A program made the translations under genes and the position numbers. This document shows positions 9,526 through 18,295 of a stretch of 64,000 nt of DNA, in pieces. The stretch is from Phocaeicola oris (GTDB lineage Bacteria > Bacteroidota > Bacteroidia > Bacteroidales > Bacteroidaceae), in assembly GCF_021295095.1 (NCBI RefSeq), contig NZ_JAJLQX010000002.1, forward strand, positions 62,001 through 126,000, written 5' to 3'. Below the pieces are notes generated by a model that saw only the letters and a list, made by a program, of their open reading frames with translations, ran no database searches and was not told where the DNA came from. The first letter of the stretch is position 1, and the number at the start of each line of letters is the position of its first letter.

Positions 9526-10758
9526 TTATTTTGATTTTGCTACCAACTCACAAATCTTTATCACTACATTCATTGCTTTTTCCATAGATTGAACCGGAAC
9601 GTATTCAAAGCGTCCGTGCATATTCATTCCTCCGGCGAAGATATTCGGGCATGGTAAACCACGAAAAGAAAGTTGAGCGCCATCCGTACCGCCACGAATA
9701 GCATGTATAACAGGAGTAACACCGGCTTCTTGCATCGCTTTATATGCAATGTCAATAATATGTTTTACCGGTTCTATCTTCTCTTTCATATTATAATACT
9801 GATCTTTCAACTCAACCGTTACCGTCCCTTTGCCATATTTCTTATTCAGCTTATCAGCCCAAAGCAACACATTCTTCTTCCTGCTTTCAAAAATCTCCCT
9901 ATCATGGTCACGGATGATATAACTAACTGTTGTCTTCTCTACTTCGCCTTGCATACCTATCAAATGATAAAAGCCCTCGTAATTTTCAGTACACTCCGGA
10001 ACCTCATCTGTAGGAAGCAAAGAAATAAACTCGTTTGCTACCCGGATGGAATTAATCATTTTATCTTTCGCGGTTCCCGGGTGTACATTAACACCTTTGA
10101 CATGAACCTTAGCCGAAGCAGCATTAAAATTCTCATACTCCAACTCTCCTACTTCGCCGCCATCCATAGTATAAGCGAAATCACATCCGAATTTCTCAAC
10201 ATCGAACTTATGAGCACCCAGTCCTATTTCCTCATCCGGATTGAATCCGATTCGAATCTTCCCATGCTTAATTTCCGGATGCTCTTTCAAATACACCATT
10301 GCCGAAACAATTTCTGCTATTCCGGCCTTATCATCAGCACCCAATAAAGTGGTACCATCGGTTACAATCAAGTCTTCACCCTGATGCGCAAGTAATTCAG
10401 GAAACTGAATCGGAGAAAGTATTACATTCTCTTCCTTATTCAATAAGATGTCTCCTCCATCGTATTTCTCAACTATACGAGGTTTTACACTCGCCCCACT
10501 TGCGTCCGGAGCCGTATCCATGTGAGCAATAAAGCCAATGGTAGGTAGTTTCTTGTCTGTATTTGCCGGCAATGTAGCATAAACATAACCATACTGGTCG
10601 AGTTCAACATCATCAAAGCCGAGTTCTTTCAATTCCTTTTCCAAATAACGAGCCAGATTTAATTGCTTCGCTGTACTCGGAGTTGTCTCCGAGTTCTCGT
10701 CTGATTGGGTATCAAAACTGACATATTTAAAAAAGCGATCTATTAAAGTCATAGTCAT
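9526..10758 (-). CDS. pepT: Peptidase T (tripeptide aminopeptidase, M20B)
   Basis: A 410-residue zinc peptidase of the usual PepT length, cytoplasmic, removing the N-terminal residue from tripeptides. Metal and catalytic motifs are IAHMDTAPD (near residue 80), [13 protein letters not shown] (near 140), [11 protein letters not shown] (near 175), [14 protein letters not shown], and [21 protein letters not shown] near the C-terminus. The start could be either of two close in-frame ATGs (10758 or 10752). It is directly upstream of gcvT on the same strand and probably co-transcribed. Confidence 0.95.
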   Translation of the reverse strand: MTMTLIDRFFKYVSFDTQSDENSETTPSTAKQLNLARYLEKELKELGFDDVELDQYGYVYATLPANTDKKLPTIGFIAHMDTAPDASGASVKPRIVEKYDGGDILLNKEENVILSPIQFPELLAHQGEDLIVTDGTTLLGADDKAGIAEIVSAMVYLKEHPEIKHGKIRIGFNPDEEIGLGAHKFDVEKFGCDFAYTMDGGEVGELEYENFNAASAKVHVKGVNVHPGTAKDKMINSIRVANEFISLLPTDEVPECTENYEGFYHLIGMQGEVEKTTVSYIIRDHDREIFESRKKNVLLWADKLNKKYGKGTVTVELKDQYYNMKEKIEPVKHIIDIAYKAMQEAGVTPVIHAIRGGTDGAQLSFRGLPCPNIFAGGMNMHGRFEYVPVQSMEKAMNVVIKICELVAKSK

Positions 10759-10792
10759 AGTATATTCATTATTCTGTTTTCCGTCAAAAATA

Positions 10793-10834
10793 AAAAAAGA
10801 GCACTGAATTTCAAAGTATTCAACGCTCTTTTTT
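10793..10834 (-). terminator. Terminator after the PurF-like gene
   Basis: AAAAGAGC and GCTCTTTT form the outer stem, with an inner TGAAT/ATTCA pairing and T-runs on both strands. It lies just downstream of the PurF-like stop at 10858 (minus) and could act in both directions. Confidence 0.7.
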
Positions 10835-10857
10835 ATGATTATTATTCTCTTATGTTA

Positions 10858-12264
10858 TTAAAAGTGGCTGGAACCATCAAAACAATGCGTACACAACTTA
10901 CACTTTGGCAAGCCTATGGACTCAACTAAGTTTTCTATCGTATTGAACTTCAACGAATCAATATTAAAATGTTTCTTTATCTTATCTACCATTGCATTGT
11001 ACTCAGGAGAGCCTGTTTCGGCATATTTTTCCAGATTTTTGTTCTCATCACCTTCAAATTCCTTAATAATACGACGAGTTATCAATTCTAAGTTCGACTT
11101 AGATGCCGTGAAACCAATAAAAGGACACGCGTACACCAATGGAGGACAAGAAATACGCACATGGACTTCTTTAACTCCGCAATCATATAGCATTCTGACA
11201 TTATCGCGCAACTGTGTTCCACGAACAATGGAATCATCACAGAAAACAAAACGCTTATCTGTCAAAAGATCTTTATTAGGAATCAACTTCATTTTGGCTA
11301 CCAGCGAGCGCATCTCCTGATTGGCAGGCATAAAACTACGCGGCCAAGTAGGGGTATATTTTGATATGGCTCGATGGTATGGTACACCTTTCCCCTCGGA
11401 ATAACCCAATGCCATTCCAACTCCGGAATCAGGGATACCACAAACGGCATCTGCTTCGATTTCATCTTCTTTTCCAACACAAACGCCTATATTCTTTCGA
11501 ACCTGCTCCACATTAATATTCTCGTACGAAGACGTTGGGAAACCATAATAAACCCAAAGGAAAGAACAAATCTGCATCTCTTTGTTCGGCTTTCGTAATT
11601 GCTCTATTCCGTCTTCATGAATATAAACAATCTCCCCCGGACCAATAAAACGTTCCAACTGATAATCAAGATTAGGTAAACTGGTTGATTCGCTGGTAGC
11701 GGCATACGCCCCATCTTTTTTACCTATTATAATAGGAGTTCTGCCCCACTTGTCGCGAGCTGCAATAATGCCATCCTCGGTTAGAAGCAACATAGAGCAA
11801 GAGCCTTTGATAGTATTAAAAACATTTTCAATGCCTTCGACAAAAGTTCTTCCCTGTGTAATGAGCAAAGCCACAAGTTCCGTCTGGTTTGTCGTATTCA
11901 GGCTCATCTCAGAAAAGTGCAGATTCTTCTGTAACAAGATAGCTTCCAACTCTTTAATGTTCGAAATCTTAGCTACAGTTACCAAAGCAAACTTACCTAA
12001 TCGGGAATTTATAATAATAGGCTGAGGATCGGTATCGCTAATCACCCCGATACCGGAATTACCTTGAAACTGTGAAAGCTCATCCTCAAACTTGGTTCTG
12101 AAATAGGAACTTTCTAAATTATGAATAGCTCTCATAAAACCTTTTCCTCGAGCGTACGTAGCTATACCGCCTCGCTTAGTTCCTAAATGCGAATTATAAT
12201 CTGTGCCGTAAAAGACATCAGCAATACATGCAGTTTTTGAAACTGTTCCAAAAAAACCTCCCAT
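10858..12264 (-). CDS. PurF-like amidophosphoribosyltransferase paralogue lacking the glutaminase cysteine
   Basis: A 468-residue protein with the PurF layout. An N-terminal Ntn-hydrolase domain (HLGTKRGGIATY, GNSGIGVISD, TNQTELVALLI, GSCSMLLLT, ARDKWGRTPIIIG) is followed by a phosphoribosyltransferase domain with the PRPP loop FCDDSIVRGTQLRDN near residues 338-352. C-terminal cysteines (CKLCTHC) resemble the Fe-S ligands of Bacillus-type PurF. The residue after Met, normally the catalytic Cys2 exposed by processing, is Gly (MGGFFG), so glutamine hydrolysis by the usual mechanism should be absent. It may use free ammonia or have a non-purine role. It stands alone, away from purine genes. Confidence 0.8.
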   Translation of the reverse strand: MGGFFGTVSKTACIADVFYGTDYNSHLGTKRGGIATYARGKGFMRAIHNLESSYFRTKFEDELSQFQGNSGIGVISDTDPQPIIINSRLGKFALVTVAKISNIKELEAILLQKNLHFSEMSLNTTNQTELVALLITQGRTFVEGIENVFNTIKGSCSMLLLTEDGIIAARDKWGRTPIIIGKKDGAYAATSESTSLPNLDYQLERFIGPGEIVYIHEDGIEQLRKPNKEMQICSFLWVYYGFPTSSYENINVEQVRKNIGVCVGKEDEIEADAVCGIPDSGVGMALGYSEGKGVPYHRAISKYTPTWPRSFMPANQEMRSLVAKMKLIPNKDLLTDKRFVFCDDSIVRGTQLRDNVRMLYDCGVKEVHVRISCPPLVYACPFIGFTASKSNLELITRRIIKEFEGDENKNLEKYAETGSPEYNAMVDKIKKHFNIDSLKFNTIENLVESIGLPKCKLCTHCFDGSSHF

Positions 12265-12293
12265 GCGTCGTCATTGTATTAAAAAGAATGCTG

Positions 12294-12301
12294 CAAAATT
12301 A
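12294..12301 (-). promoter_or_regulatory. -7 element for the PurF-like gene
   Basis: The minus strand reads TAATTTTG about 30 bp upstream of the start at 12264. Confidence 0.5.
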
Positions 12302-12543
12302 CTAAAAAACTTCGGCTTTCACGAACCGATTTAAGAAGAAAATTAGCATCTTTTGAAGACCTTTTTCTAATGTGTTAATACAAAATATTTTAGCAATAAA
12401 ATAATAATTATTCCTATTCGGAATAAGGTAACTTAACATCAAATGAATTATTCAATAGTGTTAATGACATATCCTGCAAGCGCAAAAAAAGTTCTGGAAA
12501 AATCAGCCTTATCAATTACTGCTTCGATATATAAGAATGTGAA

Positions 12544-12653
12544 AAGTGATACGTATAAGTTCTCGTTTTCATCAGAAGATTTTCTCGTTTCACTTATGTG
12601 AAACAAACGAATGACGCGTATGAGTTAAGCGATTCATACGGATGACTTTTTTC
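12544..12653. repeat. 22-bp palindromic repeat array B
   Basis: Five consecutive 22-mers starting at 12544, 12566, 12588, 12610 and 12632. The first four end in CG. The units have diverged (GATACGTATAAG, CATCAGAAGAT, CACTTATGTGAA, GACGCGTATGAG, CATACGGATGAC) but the period is exact. The array lies in the 463-bp gap between the recQ-like stop and the PurF-like promoter. The rest of that gap is AT-rich and featureless. Confidence 0.75.
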
Positions 12654-12727
12654 CGATCTCCTGATCGGTAAAGTTAATTAACACGATAAACATATATAAT
12701 AAAACAAATTAAACTAATCAGTGAATA

Positions 12728-15133
12728 TTATTCCTTACTATACAGCCTTTTAAGTTCCTCTACCGAACTACCGGTAAAGTATGATTCTATAAAATCCCAA
12801 CGATTTTCATCGGTCAGAGTTGTATTTCCAAAGAACAATCGGAAAAGTTCAATCTGTTCTTGAAAGACTTTTTCATTATTTTTCAGCACAAGATTCTCAT
12901 AGTTTCCATTCTCAACAATCCGATGAATAACATCCGGTTGGATAAAAGAGACATTAACCGACTGAATTCCACCTTCAACAGTATAATCAAGCAAGTCGAG
13001 CATTGATAGCAAATTCAATAACATATTCATATCACTAAACGGAGTGACAAAGAATAATAAACGGCTTCCTTTCTCTCCTATGATACACTTTTTACAAAGT
13101 TTCTCATACCTGTCTAATAATAAGTTGAACCCGCGACTAACCGTGAATATTAGTTTATCCTGATCTTTCTTCTTTTGACTGGTAATAAGCGACAAGCTCC
13201 TTCCTTCTTCAACTCTGGATTCAAGCAATGAGTAAATAAAATGTTTTGCCGAAGGAACCCCCATGTTATATTCCTTGAATATAGCCTCTAAATCTTCTTC
13301 CTCAAACTTACCTTTATTAGCTAACAGAGCCACGGTCAACATATCGGAGACGCGTTTCAATAAAGAGCAGAGTTGGGCATAGATAGTTTCCGCGTCTTCA
13401 AGCAATATAACCTCATGCTTTCCCACAGCAACGGCACAAACGCCATCAAAGAGCTTTCCATTATAAAGGTTGCGTTTAAACTCTCCATAAGGAACTTCAG
13501 AGAAACAGTCTTCCCATAGTCTTTCAAAGGTTACATGATATATACCTTCCTGACCATCAACCGGACGCAAATAATTTTTATATATATTAAAAAACGCAGT
13601 GTTACCGCTCTTCTCCTGAATAAATCCATCGGTAAACAGTTTCAACGGATTAATTTCCACTACCTGCTCTTTACTCCGTCTGTTCAAATCCTCCTCAATC
13701 CAAAGCAATGCCGTCTTTACTACCTGTGCCAAATCGGATTCGTATTCCACTTTATTTGGTTTACGAGGTATATGAACCGCAAACTCGAAATCAGACAAAG
13801 CAACTTGCATTTCTTTCTGTTTACCTTTCATGGCATAAATATCCCACATCTTCTTCAAGATTAGCCCTAACTGCTCTTGCGAGATACTGCTAATCATGTG
13901 TAATCTATTCATATAATAGAAATCCCGTTCTTCAAAATCGGTCGCGGAAACTCCAATAATACTTTTATCACGTGCAGCACGGCCAATCTCCTGAACATAA
14001 TCGACAAATGTACTCGATGGAGCTATATGATAAATCCTGTCAATATCGCTAATATCTATTCCCATTCCGAAAGCTTTCGTTGCAATAATCATACGTTTTG
14101 CGCCTTCACGGAACGCTTCTACAATCATCGACTTCTGCGCCTTATCCTTTTTCCCATAATAAGTTGATACTAAATGACGACCGGCAGGAGATACCCACAT
14201 TTTAACTCGATTATCAATACTTGCAGCAAACGGATAGTATAGAATGGTTTTATGATTAGCCAAGTAATCATCGGTTCGCTTCAGAATTACACTCTGCTTT
14301 GCACGTTCATAGGTCTGTCCTTCCCCTATCTCCATCTTCTTAATATCAAATTTGATATTATCACGCCTTACTTTTCCACCATATAACACACAAGGGGAAA
14401 GACGGAGTGAACGGATAGTCTCAAAAACCATATCATTATCCCCGTTCGGATTATACACAGCCGTTGCCGTCAATGCAAAAATAGGGAAGTCATATCCTAA
14501 ATAAGCTTTTAAATTTTTCAAATACCGGCCTAAAAACCAATAATCTACACGAAATTCTTTTCCCCATGTAGTAACAGTATGAGCTTCATCGACCACTAAA
14601 AGTCCAATTCTTCTGTTTCCTATAAAATGCTTAATATTATATGAAAGGAGTAACTCTGGAGACAAATAGAATAGATCTGTCTCTCCATTTTTAACACGTT
14701 CGTACACTGCGTTTTTTTCTTCCGGAGATAAATCGGATGAAGCATAATCCACTCTATCATATCCCACCTCGTGAAGATTATCAACCTGATCTTCTATTAA
14801 AGCTTTCAATGGAGAAACAACGATAGTCAGCCATTGGTGTTTCTTCCCTAAATAAATAGCCGGTATTTGAAACAAAAGAGATTTACCTGAACCGGTAGGC
14901 GCGGTCAGCATATAATTATGAATACTCCCATCCTCAACAGACTTTTCCGATTCACCAATCACCTCCTCTATCAGTTGATCCTGTGAAATAGTTATAGTCG
15001 TCTTATCAACACTTAAATCTTTATAGATATCAAATTGTCGAAACGCTTTATAGCCATAGATATCATATAGCAACTCTATTATTTCCCGCCTACAAACTTT
15101 TGGTAATTTACCTTTTGTGATAACAGTCTCCAT
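12728..15133 (-). CDS. RecQ-type superfamily 2 DNA helicase
   Basis: An 801-residue ATP-dependent helicase. Motif I is LTAPTGSGKSLLFQIP, motif II VVDEAHTVTTWG, motif III ALTATA, motif V ATKAFGMGID and motif VI QEIGRAARD, which is the RecQ-like arrangement. The C-terminal half (about 450-801) matches neither RQC nor HRDC visibly and may be a lineage-specific nucleic-acid domain. The start at 15133 is chosen over the longer frame because GGAGGAA, a rare good Shine-Dalgarno, sits 7 nt upstream, whereas the longer start lies inside the tRNA terminator stem. A role in DNA repair or recombination is inferred. Confidence 0.8.
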   Translation of the reverse strand: METVITKGKLPKVCRREIIELLYDIYGYKAFRQFDIYKDLSVDKTTITISQDQLIEEVIGESEKSVEDGSIHNYMLTAPTGSGKSLLFQIPAIYLGKKHQWLTIVVSPLKALIEDQVDNLHEVGYDRVDYASSDLSPEEKNAVYERVKNGETDLFYLSPELLLSYNIKHFIGNRRIGLLVVDEAHTVTTWGKEFRVDYWFLGRYLKNLKAYLGYDFPIFALTATAVYNPNGDNDMVFETIRSLRLSPCVLYGGKVRRDNIKFDIKKMEIGEGQTYERAKQSVILKRTDDYLANHKTILYYPFAASIDNRVKMWVSPAGRHLVSTYYGKKDKAQKSMIVEAFREGAKRMIIATKAFGMGIDISDIDRIYHIAPSSTFVDYVQEIGRAARDKSIIGVSATDFEERDFYYMNRLHMISSISQEQLGLILKKMWDIYAMKGKQKEMQVALSDFEFAVHIPRKPNKVEYESDLAQVVKTALLWIEEDLNRRSKEQVVEINPLKLFTDGFIQEKSGNTAFFNIYKNYLRPVDGQEGIYHVTFERLWEDCFSEVPYGEFKRNLYNGKLFDGVCAVAVGKHEVILLEDAETIYAQLCSLLKRVSDMLTVALLANKGKFEEEDLEAIFKEYNMGVPSAKHFIYSLLESRVEEGRSLSLITSQKKKDQDKLIFTVSRGFNLLLDRYEKLCKKCIIGEKGSRLLFFVTPFSDMNMLLNLLSMLDLLDYTVEGGIQSVNVSFIQPDVIHRIVENGNYENLVLKNNEKVFQEQIELFRLFFGNTTLTDENRWDFIESYFTGSSVEELKRLYSKE

Positions 15134-15161
15134 GAATGTTCCTCCCAAGCATTTATTAAAT

Positions 15162-15202
15162 AAAAAGGAAGGAATGAAGTGTCGCTTCATTCCTTCCTTT
15201 TT
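15162..15202 (-). terminator. Strong terminator after tRNA-Thr, inside the helicase leader
   Basis: An 18-bp perfect stem (15162-15179 with 15185-15202) with a TGTCG loop. On the minus strand it ends in TTTTT. It lies 1 nt past tRNA-Thr and 28 bp before the recQ-like start, leaving no room for a separate promoter between terminator and gene. Confidence 0.85.
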
Positions 15203-15203
15203 G

Positions 15204-15277
15204 AGCCTCTTGTCGGATTCGAACCAACGACCCCGAGATTACAAATCACGTGCTCTGGCCAACTGAGCTAAAGAGGC
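15204..15277 (-). tRNA. tRNA-Thr (UGU)
   Basis: A 74-nt cloverleaf on the minus strand. The acceptor stem GCCTCTT/AAGAGGC is perfect, the D arm is GCTCAGTTGGCCAGAGC, the anticodon loop TTTGTAA gives anticodon TGT, and the T arm is GTTGG-TTCGAAT-CCGAC. CCA is not encoded. It is 3 nt downstream of the SRP RNA and probably co-transcribed with it. Confidence 0.95.
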
Positions 15278-15280
15278 GGG

Positions 15281-15380
15281 TGGGTAAGCTATCTATATCG
15301 CGCCGCTACGACCTGCTACCTTTGCTGCGATCAAGCCCTGGAGGAATTCACAGGGAGCTGGCCGTATAGGACTTACCCAT
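15281..15380 (-). ncRNA. ffs: Signal recognition particle RNA (4.5S-type)
   Basis: About 100 nt on the minus strand. The ends pair perfectly (TGGGTAAG with CTTACCCA). The interior has the SRP layout: CTCCCTG...CCAGGG, the asymmetric loop AGG...AGCA around the apical hairpin, then AAAGGTAGCAGG. A -7 element lies just upstream, at 15398-15405. The apical segment between AGG and AGCA has the canonical 10-nt length but reads GCTTGATCGC instead of carrying a GGAA tetraloop. Exact ends are approximate. The RNA binds Ffh for co-translational targeting. Confidence 0.85.
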
Positions 15381-15397
15381 TTTTTAATTAGCGGATG

Positions 15398-15405
15398 CAA
15401 AGTTA
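15398..15405 (-). promoter_or_regulatory. -7 element of the SRP RNA-tRNA-Thr unit
   Basis: The minus strand reads TAACTTTG with an ATTG 19 nt upstream as a plausible -33 element. The expected transcription start is near the SRP RNA 5' end. Confidence 0.65.
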
Positions 15406-15508
15406 GCCATTTATTTCAAATAGACAATGAAACAGATACTTTTTTTCTGTTTTAACATAAAATTTATTTTTTACATCAAAAAACATTCAGCTATTCCACT
15501 AAAAGCAC

Positions 15509-15516
15509 TAATTTTG
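15509..15516 (+). promoter_or_regulatory. -7 element for the DUF4199-glycosyltransferase operon
   Basis: TAATTTTG, 20 bp upstream of the ATG at 15536. No convincing -33 element. Confidence 0.5.
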
Positions 15517-15535
15517 CAAAGCTAATATATATTTA

Positions 15536-16072
15536 ATGACAGATAACAAAGCGATATTAAGAAATGCAGCCATGCAATATGGAACAATCATGGGATTATT
15601 CTGGATAGCAAAGTTTGTTCTCATTCCTTTAGGAATTCAAGTTCCATCATTACATGTTCTTTTCTTCTTATTAACATTATGCGTTCCTTTTTTAGGTTAC
15701 TATTTTGCACGTCGCTTCAGAGTAAAAGAATGTAATAATGAGTTGAGTTACGGCCGGTCGTTTTTATTCTTGTTTCTAATGTACTTTTACGCTTCTATAT
15801 TAGTTGCCGTCATTCATTATATTTACTTCCGATTCTTTGATGAAGGAGCATTAATGGACTTTTATAAAAGTAGTCTTATAGAGTTCAAATCAATAGCAAC
15901 CGGACCGATGATCGACACAATCGATCAGATGGAGACCACGTTTGACGCATTTGCCACGATGTCTCCGTTGGATATAACATTTTACTTCCTATCAAATAAC
16001 ATGTTTTATTGTTTTATAATAACTGTCATAACTGCCTTTGTCGTCATGCGAAGAAAAATTAATACTATATAA
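15536..16072 (+). CDS. DUF4199-family integral membrane protein
   Basis: A 178-residue protein with about four hydrophobic helices (near residues 15-32, 38-58, 75-98 and 150-170), matching the four-helix DUF4199 family of Bacteroidetes, whose function is unknown. It is 1 bp upstream of a polyprenyl-phosphate-type glycosyltransferase. This pairing recurs in the phylum and suggests a role in envelope glycolipid synthesis, but no catalytic residues are seen. Confidence 0.75.
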   Translation: MTDNKAILRNAAMQYGTIMGLFWIAKFVLIPLGIQVPSLHVLFFLLTLCVPFLGYYFARRFRVKECNNELSYGRSFLFLFLMYFYASILVAVIHYIYFRFFDEGALMDFYKSSLIEFKSIATGPMIDTIDQMETTFDAFATMSPLDITFYFLSNNMFYCFIITVITAFVVMRRKINTI

Positions 16073-16073
16073 T

Positions 16074-17027
16074 ATGGATATTTCTGTTGTAGTGCCTTTA
16101 TATAATGAACAAGATTCACTTCGCGAATTGCATCAGTGGATAAAACGTGTGATGGGCGAGCATCATTTTACTTACGAAATAATTTTTGTGAATGATGGGA
16201 GTTCCGATAAATCCTGGTCTATCATTGAAGAGTTACATCAGCAATATCCTGAAGTAAAAGGAATTAAATTCCGCCGGAATTACGGAAAGTCCCCAGCTCT
16301 TTATTGTGGATTCAAGCGTGCAGAAGGTAATGTGGTCATTACTATGGACGCAGACCTTCAGGACAGCCCTGATGAAATACCTGAACTATACCGTATGATT
16401 ATGGAAGATGGTTATGACTTAGTATCCGGATACAAACAAAAAAGATATGATCCGTTATCGAAAACCCTACCAACAAAGTTATTTAATGCTACTGCCAGAA
16501 GAGTTTCAGGCATTCATAACTTACACGACTTTAACTGTGGACTGAAATCATACCGCAAAGAGGTGGTAAAGAATATTGAGGTGTTTGGTGAGATGCATCG
16601 ATATATTCCGTATTTAGCAAAGAATGCCGGCTTTTCAAAGATTGGAGAGAAAGTTGTTCACCATCAATCAAGGAAATATGGAAAAACAAAGTTCGGTGGT
16701 CTGAACCGTTTCTTCAACGGATATTTAGATTTAATCACTTTATGGTTTCTTTCGACATTCGGAGTTAAGCCAATGCATATATTCGGTTTCTTAGGATCAC
16801 TGATGTTTATTCTTGGATTCTTTCTGACATTGGGCATTGGTATCCATAAGTTATATGCTTTGGCAAATGGAATTCCGGCAGTTTTAATTACCGAATCTCC
16901 TTATTTCTACTTATCGCTTACATTAATGATTATAGGAACGCAACTTTTTGTTGCCGGATTCTTAGGTGAATTAATCGTTCGTCATGCCCCCGACCGAAAT
17001 AACTACAACATAGAGAAAGAAATCTGA
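16074..17027 (+). CDS. Family 2 glycosyltransferase (GtrB/DPM1-like) with two C-terminal membrane helices
   Basis: A 317-residue protein. The GT-A fold starts at residue 1 (MDISVVVPLYNEQDSL). The nucleotide-sugar site includes FVNDGSSDKSW and the metal-binding DxD at 92-94 (TMDADLQDSP). The NFCGLKSY-like segment (DFNCGLKSYR) and two helices near 230-255 and 270-295 are typical of enzymes that load a sugar onto polyprenyl phosphate at the inner membrane. The longer frame from 16038 overlaps DUF4199 and adds only 12 non-homologous residues, so 16074 is used. Confidence 0.9.
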   Translation: MDISVVVPLYNEQDSLRELHQWIKRVMGEHHFTYEIIFVNDGSSDKSWSIIEELHQQYPEVKGIKFRRNYGKSPALYCGFKRAEGNVVITMDADLQDSPDEIPELYRMIMEDGYDLVSGYKQKRYDPLSKTLPTKLFNATARRVSGIHNLHDFNCGLKSYRKEVVKNIEVFGEMHRYIPYLAKNAGFSKIGEKVVHHQSRKYGKTKFGGLNRFFNGYLDLITLWFLSTFGVKPMHIFGFLGSLMFILGFFLTLGIGIHKLYALANGIPAVLITESPYFYLSLTLMIIGTQLFVAGFLGELIVRHAPDRNNYNIEKEI

Positions 17028-17028
17028 T

Positions 17029-17580
17029 ATGAAGAAGTATCCGCTTATATTATTAATTTTACTATTTGGTATCACTCTTATCGGATTGAACAGTTGTAAT
17101 GACGATAATTGTTCTTTGACGACCACATCTGCTGCCACTTTTGATCTTCTGAGCAGCAACAGTCACTCTTCCATAGCCTTAACAGAAGCCGTTACTATTA
17201 CAGCCTCAACAACAGCCGATGTTATTGTCCGAGATACGCTTCCGGACGGATCTGTTGTTGATAAAGTTGTCAAGGACTCTATTTTAAACGATACTATTTA
17301 TAATGCTGAAAAAAAATTAAGCAAATTGAAAATACCACTCAGCTATTCAACGAAAACAACCATTACCATTCAATATACGGAATTGCTAAAAGATGAAATA
17401 GAAATAAAACACCGTCCTATTCCATTTGTCAGTGATATCAATTGCGGCGTTCTCATGTTTTATCAAATAGAAGATATAAAATATACTACGAATGCTTTAG
17501 ACTCCATTACCATCGCTAATCCAAAAGTTACCAATGAAGAAACAGTTAATTTCAATATGTATTATACTATTGCTGAATAG
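17029..17580 (+). CDS. DUF6452-type lipoprotein
   Basis: A 183-residue lipoprotein with a signal peptide and lipobox near LNSC (residues 20-23), followed by NDDNCSLTTTS. The remainder is predicted beta-rich and extracytoplasmic. It resembles the DUF6452 family of unknown function, which regularly precedes a DUF6048 protein, as here. It starts 1 bp after the glycosyltransferase stop and overlaps the next gene by 47 bp, so it is part of one operon. Confidence 0.7.
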   Translation: MKKYPLILLILLFGITLIGLNSCNDDNCSLTTTSAATFDLLSSNSHSSIALTEAVTITASTTADVIVRDTLPDGSVVDKVVKDSILNDTIYNAEKKLSKLKIPLSYSTKTTITIQYTELLKDEIEIKHRPIPFVSDINCGVLMFYQIEDIKYTTNALDSITIANPKVTNEETVNFNMYYTIAE

Positions 17581-18280
17581 CATTGTACTTGTTTCTTCAG
17601 CTTTCGGACAAGAAGAGAAGAAAATTCGCTTTAAGAAAGATGTGGAAAAAGAACAAGCAGAAGCGAAAACAGAGAGAAAAATACAGTATTCCAAGGTAAA
17701 GTTTTTTCAAGGAGTATCTGCCGGAGTGGATATCTTTGGGTTAATCAATAAAACTTTGGGTGGTGATTACAAAAATATCGAAACAACTTTCCAAGTCAAT
17801 TTAAAGAACCGATATATGCCTATTGTAGAAATAGGACAAGGCGCTATAGATATTACCAATAATGAAACAAATGTGCATTTTAAAACCTCCGCTCCCTATA
17901 TAAGAATAGGTATGGACATGAATATGATGTACAAAAAACCGGAACTGCCGGGTTACATTACTCTTGGAGTTCGGTTGGGACATACATCATTCTCATACGA
18001 TGTAAACGCGCCCAATTTAACTGATCCCAATTGGAAAAACATCACTATGCCATTCTCATATAAAGGCGTTAAATCGAATGCCAATTGGTTGGAAATAGTT
18101 GTTGGAGTTCGAGCTAAAATAATAAAAGGATTACGTATGGGATGGTCTGTTCGCTATAAATCACGATTGAGTATGAAGAAAAACGAGAATTCTGACCCAT
18201 ATTATATTCCCGGATATGGCAAAGGAAAAAAATCGACCTATGGATGTACTTATAATATATCCTATGATTTGCCATTCTGA
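17534..18280 (+). CDS. DUF6048-type predicted outer-membrane protein
   Basis: A 248-residue secreted protein. The signal peptide MKKQLISICIILLLNSIVLVSS is cleaved near AFGQE. A charged linker (KKIRFKKDVEKEQAEAKTERK) is followed by amphipathic strands with glycine/aromatic patterning (GVSAGVDIFG, YITLGVRLGHTSFSYD, IKGLRMGWSVRYKSRLS) ending in an aromatic residue, as in small outer-membrane barrels. Function unknown. The 47-bp overlap with the DUF6452 gene implies coupled translation. Confidence 0.7.
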   Translation: MKKQLISICIILLLNSIVLVSSAFGQEEKKIRFKKDVEKEQAEAKTERKIQYSKVKFFQGVSAGVDIFGLINKTLGGDYKNIETTFQVNLKNRYMPIVEIGQGAIDITNNETNVHFKTSAPYIRIGMDMNMMYKKPELPGYITLGVRLGHTSFSYDVNAPNLTDPNWKNITMPFSYKGVKSNANWLEIVVGVRAKIIKGLRMGWSVRYKSRLSMKKNENSDPYYIPGYGKGKKSTYGCTYNISYDLPF

Positions 18281-18295
18281 TAATGGATTACTTAT

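Noticed and set aside
9673-10347. 224-codon frame antisense to pepT
   Set aside because: It lies fully inside the well-supported pepT gene and its composition is that of a shadow frame.
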